Shown here: positions 27,635 through 36,930 of the stretch, piece after piece
How positions within the stretch are numbered: position 1 is the first letter of the stretch
Layout of the letters: each line of letters opens with the position of its first letter
Source: DATEEW01 sp035273665
GTDB taxonomy: Bacteria; Pseudomonadota; Gammaproteobacteria; Burkholderiales; SG8-39
Length of the DNA: 64,000 bases
Direction of reading: 5' to 3'
Assembly (NCBI GenBank): GCA_035273665.1
Contig: DATEOW010000128.1
Span: 1 to 64,000 of the forward strand
Position numbers and translations under genes: made by a program
The notes under the pieces: generated by a model
What the model was told of the DNA's origin: nothing
What the model saw: the letters and a program-made list of their open reading frames with translations, nothing else
The model's database searches: none

Positions 27635-27964
27635 ATGAAGAAATTTATTGTTTTATTACTGCTGAGTTTCGCGCTGCCGGCCGCCGCGGAGACGATCAAA
27701 CTGCGAGTGGACGGGCTCGTCTGCGCCTTTTGCGCTTCATCCATCGACAAAAAACTGCGTACCAATGCTGCCACGGAAGATGTCTTCGTCAGTTTGGAAC
27801 ATAAGCTCGTCGCCATCGCGCTCAAGGATGGCCAGACCATCAGCGACGAAACGCTCAAGACACAAATCGTCGACGCGGGCTATGAGGTAAAGAGTATTGA
27901 ACGCACGCAAGAATCGCTTAGCGATATCCGCGCGGCGATCAAAGCGAAGAAAGCGGGGCAGTGA
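27635..27964 (+). CDS. Periplasmic heavy-metal-associated (HMA/MerP-like) protein
   Basis: 109 residues from the ATG at 27635 (GAAGGA upstream). Signal peptide MKKFIVLLLLSFALPAAA followed by an HMA domain whose ligand loop is VDGLVCAFCASSIDKKL, i.e. CxxC. The tail (about 85-109) is charged and helical, longer than in MerP. It probably hands a soft metal ion to the MerT-like membrane protein whose start overlaps its stop. Confidence 0.85.
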   Translation: MKKFIVLLLLSFALPAAAETIKLRVDGLVCAFCASSIDKKLRTNAATEDVFVSLEHKLVAIALKDGQTISDETLKTQIVDAGYEVKSIERTQESLSDIRAAIKAKKAGQ

Positions 27965-28341
27965 TGGATACCGGTACGACTGACCGGGGAATGGCATGGT
28001 TCAGCATCTTCACCAGCGCTTCAACGCTCGTGTGCTGCGCCTTGCCGGCATTATTGGTCAGCGTCGGCGCAGGCGCAGCACTGGTTTCGTTGACCAGCAA
28101 TTTCCCGCAGCTCATCTGGCTATCCGAGCATAAGCCAGGTGTTTTTGGACTGGCGGGTGGGATGCTGCTCGCGGTGGGGCTATTGCAATGGCGTTCGCGC
28201 CGTCTGCCTTGCCCCATTGACACCGCGCTCGGGAGAGCCTGTATGCGACAACGTCGTGTGTCGATACGAATCTATTGCGTTTCTGTGGCGATCTATGCGA
28301 TCGGTACGTTTTTCGCCTTCGTCGCGCCGTATTTACTATGA
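27964..28341 (+). CDS. MerT-like membrane metal transporter
   Basis: 125 residues from ATG 27964 (a GTG at 27961 is also in frame), sharing one base with the preceding stop. The first helix ends in TLVCCALPALLVSVGAGAALVSL, with the vicinal Cys pair of MerT/MerF-type transporters. Three to four helices; two further Cys in the loop (LPCPID, GRACM). No mercuric reductase nearby, so a different metal, e.g. copper, is possible. Confidence 0.78.
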   Translation: MDTGTTDRGMAWFSIFTSASTLVCCALPALLVSVGAGAALVSLTSNFPQLIWLSEHKPGVFGLAGGMLLAVGLLQWRSRRLPCPIDTALGRACMRQRRVSIRIYCVSVAIYAIGTFFAFVAPYLL

Positions 28342-29634
28342 GTTCACGCCGGCGAGCTTGGCGTTTGCCTGGCTTAGCCGGTCGATGAGCATGCGCATGA
28401 ATGCTTTTTGGAAACCGCTCTGACAATTGGCGCTCGCGCCACGCAACGCTCCGCTTTTGATTTCGAGCACCACTATTTCGGTATTCGCTTTGATCGTGGT
28501 GCTGCGCTGCGTGTGGCGGTCGTGGAAATAAAGCAGTTCCCCGAAAATGGCACCGGACCCGAGCGTGTTGATGCTTTTCTCGCCGAGCGAGACGTCGACT
28601 TCGCCTTGCACCAGAAGAAAAAAGCTGTCGCCGTGTTCGCCTTCGCGAATGATGACCGTGCTCTTTGGAACGGTGCGCCACGCGCCGATGCGCAGTGCTT
28701 CCCATAAATTGACGTCGTCGAAATCCGAGAAGAATGACAGGCCGCGCAGTTCAGTGAATTTTTCTGAATCCGACAGCGTCTCGCCTTGCAGACGCAAGGC
28801 GCCGAAAGCGCGCGACAAATCCTTGCCGAATTCGAACCAGCTCTGATAACGCCTTGCCGGCTCTTTTTGCATCGCCTTGAGGCAGATCTGGTCGAGGAGC
28901 TTCGGCAGGTCGGGGCGGGCGGATGAAGGCGGGGGCGGATTGACGTTGAGGATTTCGTAAGTCAAGGAGAGCTGGTTCGATGCATTAAAAGGAAGACGCC
29001 CGGTGAGGAGCTTGTACATCATCACGCCGAGCGAGTAGATGTCGGTCTGATGCGTCACGTCCTCGAGGCGGATCTGCTCGGGCGACATGTACGCCGGGGA
29101 GCCGATACCGCTGATCTGGGTCGTCTGATCCACGAGCGCCTCCTGGAAGGAAGCCCCAAAATCGCTCACCTTGATATCGCCTGTTTGACTATAAAGAATA
29201 TTGCCGGGCTTGATGTCTCGGTGGATCACGCCCATCTGGAAGGCGTAGTCCAGCGCGCGGATGCACTTAAAGATGATCTCCACCACCTTGCCGAGCGGGA
29301 GCAGGTTATCGACTTCGCAAAAATTTTCCAATGTCGTGCCCGGGACATGCTCCATAACGATGTAGCTGTACTCCGGCTCGTTCACCGCATCGTAGATTTC
29401 GACAATATGCGGGTGGATCAGACGCCCGGCGAGCGATTGTTCGGCCATGAAGCCCTTGCGCATCAGGCGGGCATCCCGTTCACCCAAATGATCTTCGTGA
29501 AAGAAAACCTTGATCGCGACATCCCGTTCCGCGAAGGGGTCCCGGCTAAGATAGACGCGACTTGTCGCCCCCCGGCCGATTTCGCGGATGATGCCGTACT
29601 TGCCGATGCGCTCCTCGAGTTCGAATTTCAACAT
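28336..29634 (-). CDS. Ser/Thr protein kinase with C-terminal cyclic-nucleotide-binding domain
   Basis: 432 residues from the ATG at 29634, immediately before the kinase fold; a longer open frame reaches 29784 but adds an Arg-rich stretch unlike any domain. Kinase (about 12-270): GRGATSRVYL loop, Lys42 in VAIK, HRDIKPGN catalytic loop, DFGAS. The last 130 residues form a cNMP-binding fold (IIREGEHGDSFFLLVQGEV, GAIFGELLYF), but where cAMP binders have RAA this has RST, so ligand may differ. No membrane helix. Divergent from clpB. Confidence 0.88.
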   Translation of the reverse strand: MLKFELEERIGKYGIIREIGRGATSRVYLSRDPFAERDVAIKVFFHEDHLGERDARLMRKGFMAEQSLAGRLIHPHIVEIYDAVNEPEYSYIVMEHVPGTTLENFCEVDNLLPLGKVVEIIFKCIRALDYAFQMGVIHRDIKPGNILYSQTGDIKVSDFGASFQEALVDQTTQISGIGSPAYMSPEQIRLEDVTHQTDIYSLGVMMYKLLTGRLPFNASNQLSLTYEILNVNPPPPSSARPDLPKLLDQICLKAMQKEPARRYQSWFEFGKDLSRAFGALRLQGETLSDSEKFTELRGLSFFSDFDDVNLWEALRIGAWRTVPKSTVIIREGEHGDSFFLLVQGEVDVSLGEKSINTLGSGAIFGELLYFHDRHTQRSTTIKANTEIVVLEIKSGALRGASANCQSGFQKAFMRMLIDRLSQANAKLAGVNS

Positions 29635-29805
29635 GAGGCGGCGGCGCCTGCGGGCGTGTGGGACGGCATGAAGATGGCTGCGGATGAAAGAAAGCAGGAG
29701 TTTAACGCAAGCTATGCAAGCGGCATAAAGGCCGAACGACTGCGGGCCTTGAAAACCGGACTTTCGGCCGCATTTCCAGGCCAACCAGGATAAAGGAAGG
29801 CTGTG

Positions 29806-32415
29806 ATGCGTTTAGATAAACTGACCACGAAATTTCAGCAGGCGCTGGCAGATGCCCAAAGCCTGGCGGTGGGCGCGGACAATTCCTTCATCGAGCCACC
29901 GCATTTGATGTTGGCGCTTCTGCAACAGCAAGACGCCGGAAGCAGTTCCCTGCTCCAGCGCGCTGGGGTGAACCTCGTCAAATTACAAGAAGAGCTAAAA
30001 CGCCAGATCGAGCGGTTGCCCAAAGTAGAAGGGACGGGCGGTGAGGTGAGTATTTCTCGCGGCTTGGCTAACCTGCTGAACATCACCGACAAAGAATCGC
30101 AGAAGCGAGGCGACCAGTTCATCGCCTCCGAGATGTTTTTACTCGCCGCCACAGAGGACAAAGGCGACTTAGGCCGTGCGCTGCGAGAAGCGGGCGGGAC
30201 TCGCAAAGCGATCGAGCAGGCGATTAACACCGTACGCGGCGGCGAGTCGGTGGGTAGCGCCGAAGCCGAGGGCCACCGCGAAGCGCTAAAAAAATACACT
30301 TTGGACCTAACGGAGCGCGCGCGTATCGGGAAGCTCGATCCCGTGATTGGCCGCGACGACGAAATCCGTCGCACCATTCAGATTCTGCAGCGCCGCACGA
30401 AAAACAATCCTGTGCTCATCGGCGAGCCGGGTGTGGGGAAAACCGCGATCGTCGAGGGACTGGCACAGCGCATCGTCAACGGCGAAGTCCCGGAAACGCT
30501 AAAAAACAAGCGGGTGTTATCGCTCGACATGGCGGCGCTGCTCGCGGGCGCGAAATATCGTGGCGAATTCGAAGAACGCCTCAAGGCCGTACTCAACGAG
30601 CTGTCGAAAGATGAAGGTCAAACCATCGTCTTCATCGACGAGCTGCATACGATGGTAGGCGCCGGCAAAGCCGAAGGCGCCATGGACGCCGGCAACATGC
30701 TCAAGCCTGCGTTGGCCCGCGGGGAACTGCATTGCGTGGGCGCAACGACGCTTGACGAATACCGCAAGTACATCGAAAAAGATGCGGCGCTCGAACGCCG
30801 TTTCCAAAAAGTGCTCGTGGATGAACCGTCGGTGGAAGCGACTATCGCAATTCTCCGCGGTTTGCAGGAAAAATACGAAGTCCATCACGGGGTCGACATC
30901 ACCGATCCCGCGATTGTCGCCGCCGCGGAACTCTCGCATCGGTACATCACCGATCGCTTTTTACCGGACAAAGCCATCGACTTGATTGACGAAGCGGCCG
31001 CACGGATAAAAATGGAGATCGATTCAAAGCCAGAGGCGATGGACCGGCTCGACCGCCGTTTGATACAGCTAAAAATCGAACGCGAGGCAGTCAAGAAAGA
31101 AAAAGACGAAGCCTCTCAGAAACGGTTGACGCTGATCGAAGGGGAAATTGAGCGCCTCGAAAAAGAGTATGCGGATCTGGAAGAAGTGTGGAAGGCGGAG
31201 AAGGCGGCCGTACACGGGTTCCAGCACGTCAAGGAAGCGCTGGAGAAAGCCAAGCTGGATATGGATACCGCCAAACGCAAAGGCGATTGGCAGAAGATGT
31301 CCGAGCTACAGTACGGGACAATTCCGCAGCTCGAAGCACAGTTGAAGAAGGTTGAAAACGCGGATCAAGCGCCCAAGCCGAAACTGCTGCGTACCGAAGT
31401 AGGCGCGGAAGAGATCGCCGAAGTGGTATCGCGCGCCACTGGCATCCCGGTATCGAAAATGATGCAGGGCGAGCGCGACAAGTTGCTGGCGATGGAAGCC
31501 AAGTTGCACGAACGCGTCGTCGGCCAGGACGAAGCGGTGCGGCTCGTCGCTGACGCGATCCGCCGTTCCCGCGCAGGCTTGTCCGATCCGAACAGACCTT
31601 ATGGTTCGTTCCTGTTCCTGGGCCCCACCGGCGTCGGAAAGACAGAGTTGTCCAAGGCGCTTGCGAGCTTCCTCTTCGATTCTGAAGACTATCTCGTGCG
31701 TATCGACATGTCCGAATTCATGGAGAAACATTCGGTCGCGCGTCTTATTGGCGCGCCCCCCGGCTACGTGGGCTATGAAGAGGGCGGTTATCTGACCGAG
31801 GCAGTGCGCCGTAAACCGTATTCGGTCATCTTGCTGGACGAGGTCGAAAAAGCGCATCCCGACGTTTTCAATGTGTTGCTTCAGGTGTTGGACGATGGCC
31901 GCATGACGGACGGTCAAGGCCGAACGGTGGACTTCAAGAACACGGTGATTGTGATGACCTCGAATCTCGGTTCGCCGATGATCCAGTCCATGGCGGGCGA
32001 CGATCCTGCATTGATCAAACTCGCGGTGATGGCGGAGGTGAAAACGCATTTTCGGCCGGAATTTATCAACCGTGTGGATGAAATCGTTGTTTTCCACGCT
32101 CTGGACGAGAAGCACATCGCCGGCATTGCACGTATTCAGCTGCGCGGCCTGGAAGACCGGCTAGCGAAGATGGAAATGAAACTCGACGTGAGCGACGCGG
32201 CACTCAGAGAGCTGGCGAGTATCGGTTTTGACCCGGTGTTCGGGGCGCGGCCGCTTAAGCGTGCCATTCAGCAGCAGATCGAAAATCCGCTGGCCAAGCA
32301 GATTCTCGAAGGACAATTCGGCCCGAAAGATCTTGTGTATGTCGATTACAGCGGCGGCGCGATGCGTTTTGCCAAGACTGCGCCTAACGCGCCCTTGCGG
32401 GAAGCGGCGCGTTAA
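29806..32415 (+). CDS. clpB: ATP-dependent disaggregase ClpB
   Basis: 869 residues from ATG 29806 (AAGGAAGG upstream; a GTG sits three bases earlier). Full-length ClpB: N-domain repeats (1-150), first AAA+ (Walker A GEPGVGKTA), coiled-coil middle domain (about 400-530), second AAA+ (GPTGVGKTE, VILLDEVEKAHPDV) and C-terminal domain. Works with DnaK to rescue aggregated proteins. No sigma-54 element upstream; normally a heat-shock gene. Confidence 0.97.
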   Translation: MRLDKLTTKFQQALADAQSLAVGADNSFIEPPHLMLALLQQQDAGSSSLLQRAGVNLVKLQEELKRQIERLPKVEGTGGEVSISRGLANLLNITDKESQKRGDQFIASEMFLLAATEDKGDLGRALREAGGTRKAIEQAINTVRGGESVGSAEAEGHREALKKYTLDLTERARIGKLDPVIGRDDEIRRTIQILQRRTKNNPVLIGEPGVGKTAIVEGLAQRIVNGEVPETLKNKRVLSLDMAALLAGAKYRGEFEERLKAVLNELSKDEGQTIVFIDELHTMVGAGKAEGAMDAGNMLKPALARGELHCVGATTLDEYRKYIEKDAALERRFQKVLVDEPSVEATIAILRGLQEKYEVHHGVDITDPAIVAAAELSHRYITDRFLPDKAIDLIDEAAARIKMEIDSKPEAMDRLDRRLIQLKIEREAVKKEKDEASQKRLTLIEGEIERLEKEYADLEEVWKAEKAAVHGFQHVKEALEKAKLDMDTAKRKGDWQKMSELQYGTIPQLEAQLKKVENADQAPKPKLLRTEVGAEEIAEVVSRATGIPVSKMMQGERDKLLAMEAKLHERVVGQDEAVRLVADAIRRSRAGLSDPNRPYGSFLFLGPTGVGKTELSKALASFLFDSEDYLVRIDMSEFMEKHSVARLIGAPPGYVGYEEGGYLTEAVRRKPYSVILLDEVEKAHPDVFNVLLQVLDDGRMTDGQGRTVDFKNTVIVMTSNLGSPMIQSMAGDDPALIKLAVMAEVKTHFRPEFINRVDEIVVFHALDEKHIAGIARIQLRGLEDRLAKMEMKLDVSDAALRELASIGFDPVFGARPLKRAIQQQIENPLAKQILEGQFGPKDLVYVDYSGGAMRFAKTAPNAPLREAAR

Positions 32416-32483
32416 GCCCACGCATTGACGCTGCGCCGCTTTTTGGGGCAAGCTGCGGTAAGACATGTTTGTGGAGGCGGCGC

Positions 32484-32921
32484 GTGTATAAAAAGATTCT
32501 GCTGGCCTACAACGGTACTTCCGAGGGGCGCTCGGCGTTACTTGCCTGTGCCGAATTGGCCGCCTTCGTGAAAGCGGAGACGCATTTGCTGTCCGTTGCC
32601 AGCTTGCCCTCGAGTATGTTCCTCACCGAGGGTTTTCTCCCGGAGGAGATCATCGAGGAAGAAAAAAAACGGATGCAACTCATCCTCGATGAGGGACTTG
32701 CCGGCTTGACCGAGAAGGGATTTAGCGTCACGGGCCATCTCGCGGTGGGTGAGCCGGTAGAAGAAATCTCGCGTATTGCGACTGAACTCGGTTGTGATTT
32801 GATCGTGGTGGGGCACCGGCAGAAACAATCTTTCGGACAGCGCTGGTGGCGCGGTTCGGTGGGGGCCTCGTTACTCGATTTTTCCCCCTGCAGCATTCTC
32901 GTTGCGCGCTCGCGCGACTAA
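32484..32921 (+). CDS. UspA-family universal stress protein
   Basis: 145 residues from GTG 32484, which gives the family start MYKKILLAYNGTSEGRSAL and has GGAGG five bases upstream; a TTG at 32469 is in frame. The C-terminal half carries the nucleotide-binding region CDLIVVGHRQKQSFGQRWWRGSVGASLL and ends CSILVARSRD. Single-domain cytoplasmic protein. The stop overlaps the convergent DUF748 gene. Confidence 0.9.
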   Translation: MYKKILLAYNGTSEGRSALLACAELAAFVKAETHLLSVASLPSSMFLTEGFLPEEIIEEEKKRMQLILDEGLAGLTEKGFSVTGHLAVGEPVEEISRIATELGCDLIVVGHRQKQSFGQRWWRGSVGASLLDFSPCSILVARSRD

Positions 32922-35900
32922 CGCAGGGTAAATTCGACGCGCGTCGGCGCGCCGTCCTTCAGCTCGGATGTGTCGAGACTCGACGCGACGAGATAAATCC
33001 TATCGCCGGGAGCGTCGCGCGAGACGAGCCATTCACGTGCCGCGTGCGCGCGGGCGTTGGCCAAGCTGCGCAATTGTTCTTCGTCAACCTTGATTGCGGC
33101 GAGCAGCAACTTTTCCATCTCGGCAGGCGGGATATCCTTGGGAATCCCAATGAAGTTGCGTGGCTTGGCGACGTCGCTCGCCTTGTAGGCGAGCGCCAGA
33201 TATTTGTCGCGTTCGTGGGCTGCGATTTCAACTTCGTCCAAGTTCCGAGCGCCGGTCTCGGTCGCTTTCTGTGCTTTCATGAGTTGCAACAATCCAAGGC
33301 GTTGCAAGCCTTCGCGGTCACGCGAGGGATCGGCGTAGCCGGCGATGTCCAGGCGTAGCGCGGGGCGCTCGCGCAGCGCCGCGGCGAGCTTGTCGAGTTT
33401 TTCCTTGTCACCGTCGTCTAGTCTGCTTTCGCCGGCTTCGAATTCAACGTAGGAAAGTTCGCCGCTTTCGCCACCGCCGAACATCGAGCCGATCAGCGCG
33501 AAGGGCGAGGTGACGACCTTGAGCACTAGATTGACGAACATGCGGCCGATGAGCCCGCCGAGACTGAACTGCGGGTCGTCAAGCGAACCACTGATCGGCA
33601 AATTGAGATTGATCACGCCATTGCGATCCTTGAGTAGCGCGACAGCGAGGTGTACGGGTAAGTTAGGTCCCTGTTCACCCGCGCGTTCGCCGAAAACCAA
33701 TTGATCCAGCGTTAACTGGTTTTCTGCGCTGAGCTGGCGGTTCTCCAACACGTAATGCACCCGAAAAGACAGTTTGCCCCGCTCGATGCCATAGCCGGCG
33801 TATTTGATGGTGTAGGGCGATAAGGTTGGCAGATCGACGCCGCGCGCAGAGGCATGCAAGTCCAGAAAAAGCTCTTTGGAAAGCGGATTGATCAAGCCCT
33901 CGATGTTGACCGGCGCGCTGTTATTCAAGGCGGCTCTGATGTCGACCTGCCCCGGCTTGCCGGGGCTGATTTCGGATACGGTGCCTGCCACCTTGTTCAG
34001 TTCCGCGGAGTAGTTCGGCTTGACGAAAAAATCGGCGAAGCTCACGCGTCCCTCGCGCAATTCGATGCCACCGATCTGAACGACTCGTTTAGGCGCTTCG
34101 GGGACCGGCGCGGAGGGTGTTGCATCCGCTTCTGTGGGGCTCGAGGGCACGCGCAGGCTTTGTACATTGAGTTTCCCGTCGGCCTGCAAAACCAATCTTG
34201 AATAAAAATCGCTTAGCGTAATGCGCTCGATGGCCGCCTTGAAAGGTGCGGACTGAAAGTTGACATTGCGCAAAAACAAGGAGCGCCAGCGCAGCAGATC
34301 ACCGTCCGAAGCGCGGTCCGCCGCGTGAACATTAGCAAGCCGCACATTCCCTTTGAACGCAATGGCGGATTCACCTTGGCCGGGATTGAAATTGAATTGA
34401 CCCCGGGTGCCTATTACGCCGCGCTTGAGGTCGAAGTTGACCCGATCACGCCAGTAAGGCTCGAACTGAACGAGGTCGATGCCGCGCGCTTCCGCATCGA
34501 GCGTTCCGCGTAGCGGATTGATCCCGAGAGGGCCGCTTAGCGAGAGGGTTCCTGTCTTGTTGATCATCGCCTTGAGGGAAACCGGGGCAGTCCCTTCCGA
34601 TCCGAATTTTTCGGCGGTGAAATCGATTGCCGTCGCGCTCACTTTCACTGGTTGAACGGAGGCCCGATCCTCGTAATCCAGTGCGAAGCCCTGGATCGCC
34701 AGCCGCCCGATGGTTGTGTGCCACGGTTTGGTTGGATCTTGAGGCGCGGCCTTTGTTTGCGATGGTGAGGCCAGTTGCAATCCGCCTTCCTTGAGCCGAA
34801 CAATGCGGCCCTTCCCTTTGAGTGCACGCAATTCGCCCATTTCCAAGCGGCGTTCGCCGAAATCGACAGTAGCATCGCGCACATCCAATTGAGGAAACAG
34901 AAAGAGCGCATCGCGCTCACCCGTCATACCCAATTGACCGTTACGCAGCGCGGCTTGCAGGGCAGTGAAGCGAAACTTGCCCCGATCGCCACCCGTATAT
35001 TCAAAATGGGTTTGTCCGTCGAGCAGCCCGTCGCGAATTTCAAGTCGGGTTTTATCGGCGTAGAGCGGTAGGAAGCGCTTGATTTGCACCGCGCGCAATT
35101 TGAGATCGCCTTCCGCTTGCAATGGCGCGAGCGCGATTTTTCCTTCGCCCGCCGCCGCTTCGCCCGCATCGGAATCGAAAGCTGCTTGCCAAGTACCGGA
35201 TTGGCCCGTGCCGATGTTCGCCAGTTTGATACCGACGTTCTTGAGTGCAGCTTGGTAAATCTTTGCGTTATACAGATCGCGATACTGCAAACTGCCCTGG
35301 CGCACTTCGCTCTGCCGCAAATGAAATCGGAAGGGCGGCCTCGGCGGTGCCGCGGTCGAAGGGGCGGAGCGAGCAGGAGATTCGACTCGAGCCGATGGTG
35401 TTTGGACGGGCGCGGCCGAGAGCGCGACGAAATTGAAGCGGCCGTCCTTGTAGCGCGTCAGCTGCATCGACGGTTGGTCCATTGTCAAATGGCTTATCAG
35501 CAGCTCATTACGCATCAGGTCATAAGCTTCCAAGGCGAGTTGCATGGAAGGGACAGCGAGAATGCGGTCGCCGCTTAGCTGCTGCAATTCCAATCCCTGC
35601 ATCGACGCCGTGCCCGAAAGCTTGAGCGCTTTTAATTGGCCCTGCGCCGTACTCAGCTTCAGTTGTAATTCGCCGTCAATAGCGCCGGCAGCGACATGAA
35701 AGTGCAAACGCAGAGGCAAGTAGTCGACGTATTTGGCCAGCTGCAGCTTGTCTAGGCGCATTCGGAGCGTGGTCTCCTGCGTGTCATTGAAAGGCTGCGT
35801 CTCGCCTTGGATAAGCAAGGGGGCGCCGTTGATCAGCGCCGATAAAGAGGGCTGGACCTTGACCTCGGCTTCTTGAGGCAAGTTCGACAAGAATGGAATG

Positions 35901-36484
35901 CCAATATTGAGCGCAGTAATCCGGTGCTGCTCCTTGGTGTAGTCGTCATCGAAGTCGATGGCACCGTCTTTCACTTCGAGATCGTTCAATGTGAACAGCG
36001 CCGGATCGCTTTCCGGTCTGTTGCGCCACTCGTCAATGAGATCTTGAATGTTATAGCGCCGATCTTCGTTACGGCGCAGACGGAGATGAGGCCGGACGAT
36101 GCGCACGCTCTCCAGGACAGGTACGCCCCGCAGGAGGGGGCCAAAAGAAACATTGGCGTAGATCTCTTCGGCGGTGAAAAGCGGGTCGCCCGCTTTCCCG
36201 GGCCCCTGAACGATACGCACGTTCCTGAGCGCGGTCGAAAACGCAAAGGGATTGAAATAAAGTTTCTCGACGGTTGCCTCGCGTCGCAGCGCGGCGCTGA
36301 AAGCTTGCTCCAGCTGAGGATGTAGATACCGTGGTAGGACGACGAAGCCGAGCAGCGCATAAAGACCCACAAGTATCGCGGTGGCGATCAGCAGATATTT
36401 CCCCGTCCGGCGCCTGAAAAAAGCGGCAATCCGCATTGTTGCGGTTCGCGCGCGATGGAGAGCCGACCGGAGGCTGGGGTGCAT
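32918..36484 (-). CDS. Giant AsmA-like DUF748 envelope protein
   Basis: 1188 residues with one N-terminal membrane anchor (YLLIATAILVGLYALLGFVVL) and a very long periplasmic region. DUF748 signatures: NPFAFSTALRNVRI, GPLLRGVPVLESVRIVRPHLRLRR, repeated beta strands. The C-terminal 150 residues (LRLDIAGYADPSRDREGLQR, RAHAAREWL) are OmpA-like in pattern. AsmA-type repeats form grooves that ferry phospholipid between membranes; that function is assigned by family. Confidence 0.88.
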   Translation of the reverse strand: MHPSLRSALHRARTATMRIAAFFRRRTGKYLLIATAILVGLYALLGFVVLPRYLHPQLEQAFSAALRREATVEKLYFNPFAFSTALRNVRIVQGPGKAGDPLFTAEEIYANVSFGPLLRGVPVLESVRIVRPHLRLRRNEDRRYNIQDLIDEWRNRPESDPALFTLNDLEVKDGAIDFDDDYTKEQHRITALNIGIPFLSNLPQEAEVKVQPSLSALINGAPLLIQGETQPFNDTQETTLRMRLDKLQLAKYVDYLPLRLHFHVAAGAIDGELQLKLSTAQGQLKALKLSGTASMQGLELQQLSGDRILAVPSMQLALEAYDLMRNELLISHLTMDQPSMQLTRYKDGRFNFVALSAAPVQTPSARVESPARSAPSTAAPPRPPFRFHLRQSEVRQGSLQYRDLYNAKIYQAALKNVGIKLANIGTGQSGTWQAAFDSDAGEAAAGEGKIALAPLQAEGDLKLRAVQIKRFLPLYADKTRLEIRDGLLDGQTHFEYTGGDRGKFRFTALQAALRNGQLGMTGERDALFLFPQLDVRDATVDFGERRLEMGELRALKGKGRIVRLKEGGLQLASPSQTKAAPQDPTKPWHTTIGRLAIQGFALDYEDRASVQPVKVSATAIDFTAEKFGSEGTAPVSLKAMINKTGTLSLSGPLGINPLRGTLDAEARGIDLVQFEPYWRDRVNFDLKRGVIGTRGQFNFNPGQGESAIAFKGNVRLANVHAADRASDGDLLRWRSLFLRNVNFQSAPFKAAIERITLSDFYSRLVLQADGKLNVQSLRVPSSPTEADATPSAPVPEAPKRVVQIGGIELREGRVSFADFFVKPNYSAELNKVAGTVSEISPGKPGQVDIRAALNNSAPVNIEGLINPLSKELFLDLHASARGVDLPTLSPYTIKYAGYGIERGKLSFRVHYVLENRQLSAENQLTLDQLVFGERAGEQGPNLPVHLAVALLKDRNGVINLNLPISGSLDDPQFSLGGLIGRMFVNLVLKVVTSPFALIGSMFGGGESGELSYVEFEAGESRLDDGDKEKLDKLAAALRERPALRLDIAGYADPSRDREGLQRLGLLQLMKAQKATETGARNLDEVEIAAHERDKYLALAYKASDVAKPRNFIGIPKDIPPAEMEKLLLAAIKVDEEQLRSLANARAHAAREWLVSRDAPGDRIYLVASSLDTSELKDGAPTRVEFTLR

Positions 36485-36569
36485 TGTTATAGGAATTGCG
36501 AGGAAGGGGCCGCCGAAGCATAACGGTGCCCATGATCCATTTCAATGCTCACGCTTCAACCCTATTCGG

Positions 36570-36830
36570 TCATTGGGCGCGGCGTTTATTTCGGAGGAAC
36601 AGCCCTTGGCCAATCAGCGCGCTGATGAAAATGAACGCATTCGTGGCAACAAACACCCAGTTCTCCACGAGATAGCTGTACACCGTGAACCCGGCCGCCG
36701 CAATGGTCTGGCCGATGAATAGCGATGCGGACACGCCTTCAACATGTGTATCCGTCCATTGTTTCTGCACCTGCCGGACGATGGTATAGAGCAGAATCGC
36801 CGCGCTCCCCCAGCCGATCGCTTCAGTCAT
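36570..36830 (-). CDS. SemiSWEET/PQ-loop-like small membrane protein
   Basis: 86 residues from the ATG at 36830: three hydrophobic helices (AIGWGSAAILLYTIVRQV, GVSASLFIGQTIAAAGFTVYSYL, WVFVATNAFIFISALIGQGLFL), the size and layout of a SemiSWEET half-transporter. The canonical PQ pair is replaced by VS/GQ, so transport is unproven. A complete sigma-54 element lies 32 bases upstream. Confidence 0.7.
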   Translation of the reverse strand: MTEAIGWGSAAILLYTIVRQVQKQWTDTHVEGVSASLFIGQTIAAAGFTVYSYLVENWVFVATNAFIFISALIGQGLFLRNKRRAQ

Positions 36831-36861
36831 CGTTTCACCTTTTGTTCGCGAGTCCAGGGCG

Positions 36862-36875
36862 GCAAGCCCTGTGCC
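36862..36875 (-). promoter_or_regulatory. Sigma-54 promoter for the SemiSWEET-like gene
   Basis: On the minus strand this reads GGCACAGGGCTTGC, a full GGYA-N6-TTGC match. Predicted transcription start near 36850, about 20 bases before the ATG. Confidence 0.7.
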
Positions 36876-36895
36876 CGCGACCTGTGGACGCGGTG

Positions 36896-36909
36896 GGCAT
36901 GGGTGCTGC
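36896..36909 (+). promoter_or_regulatory. Possible sigma-54 promoter for the isochorismatase gene
   Basis: GGCATGGGTGCTGC: GG/GC spacing correct, -12 block CTGC rather than TTGC. It would start transcription near 36920, only ten bases before the preferred ATG at 36931, so support is modest. Confidence 0.35.
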
Positions 36910-36930
36910 AGCAAGCGCGCCATGGAGAAA

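Noticed and set aside
29635..29793. Open frames upstream of the Ser/Thr kinase on both strands
   Set aside because: No domain, Arg-rich or mixed composition; they lie in the spacer between divergent kinase and clpB genes.
36485..36545. Sigma-54-like element upstream of the DUF748 gene
   Set aside because: The GG/GC spacing can be met only by shifting the GGCA block by one base, and the -12 reads ATGC.
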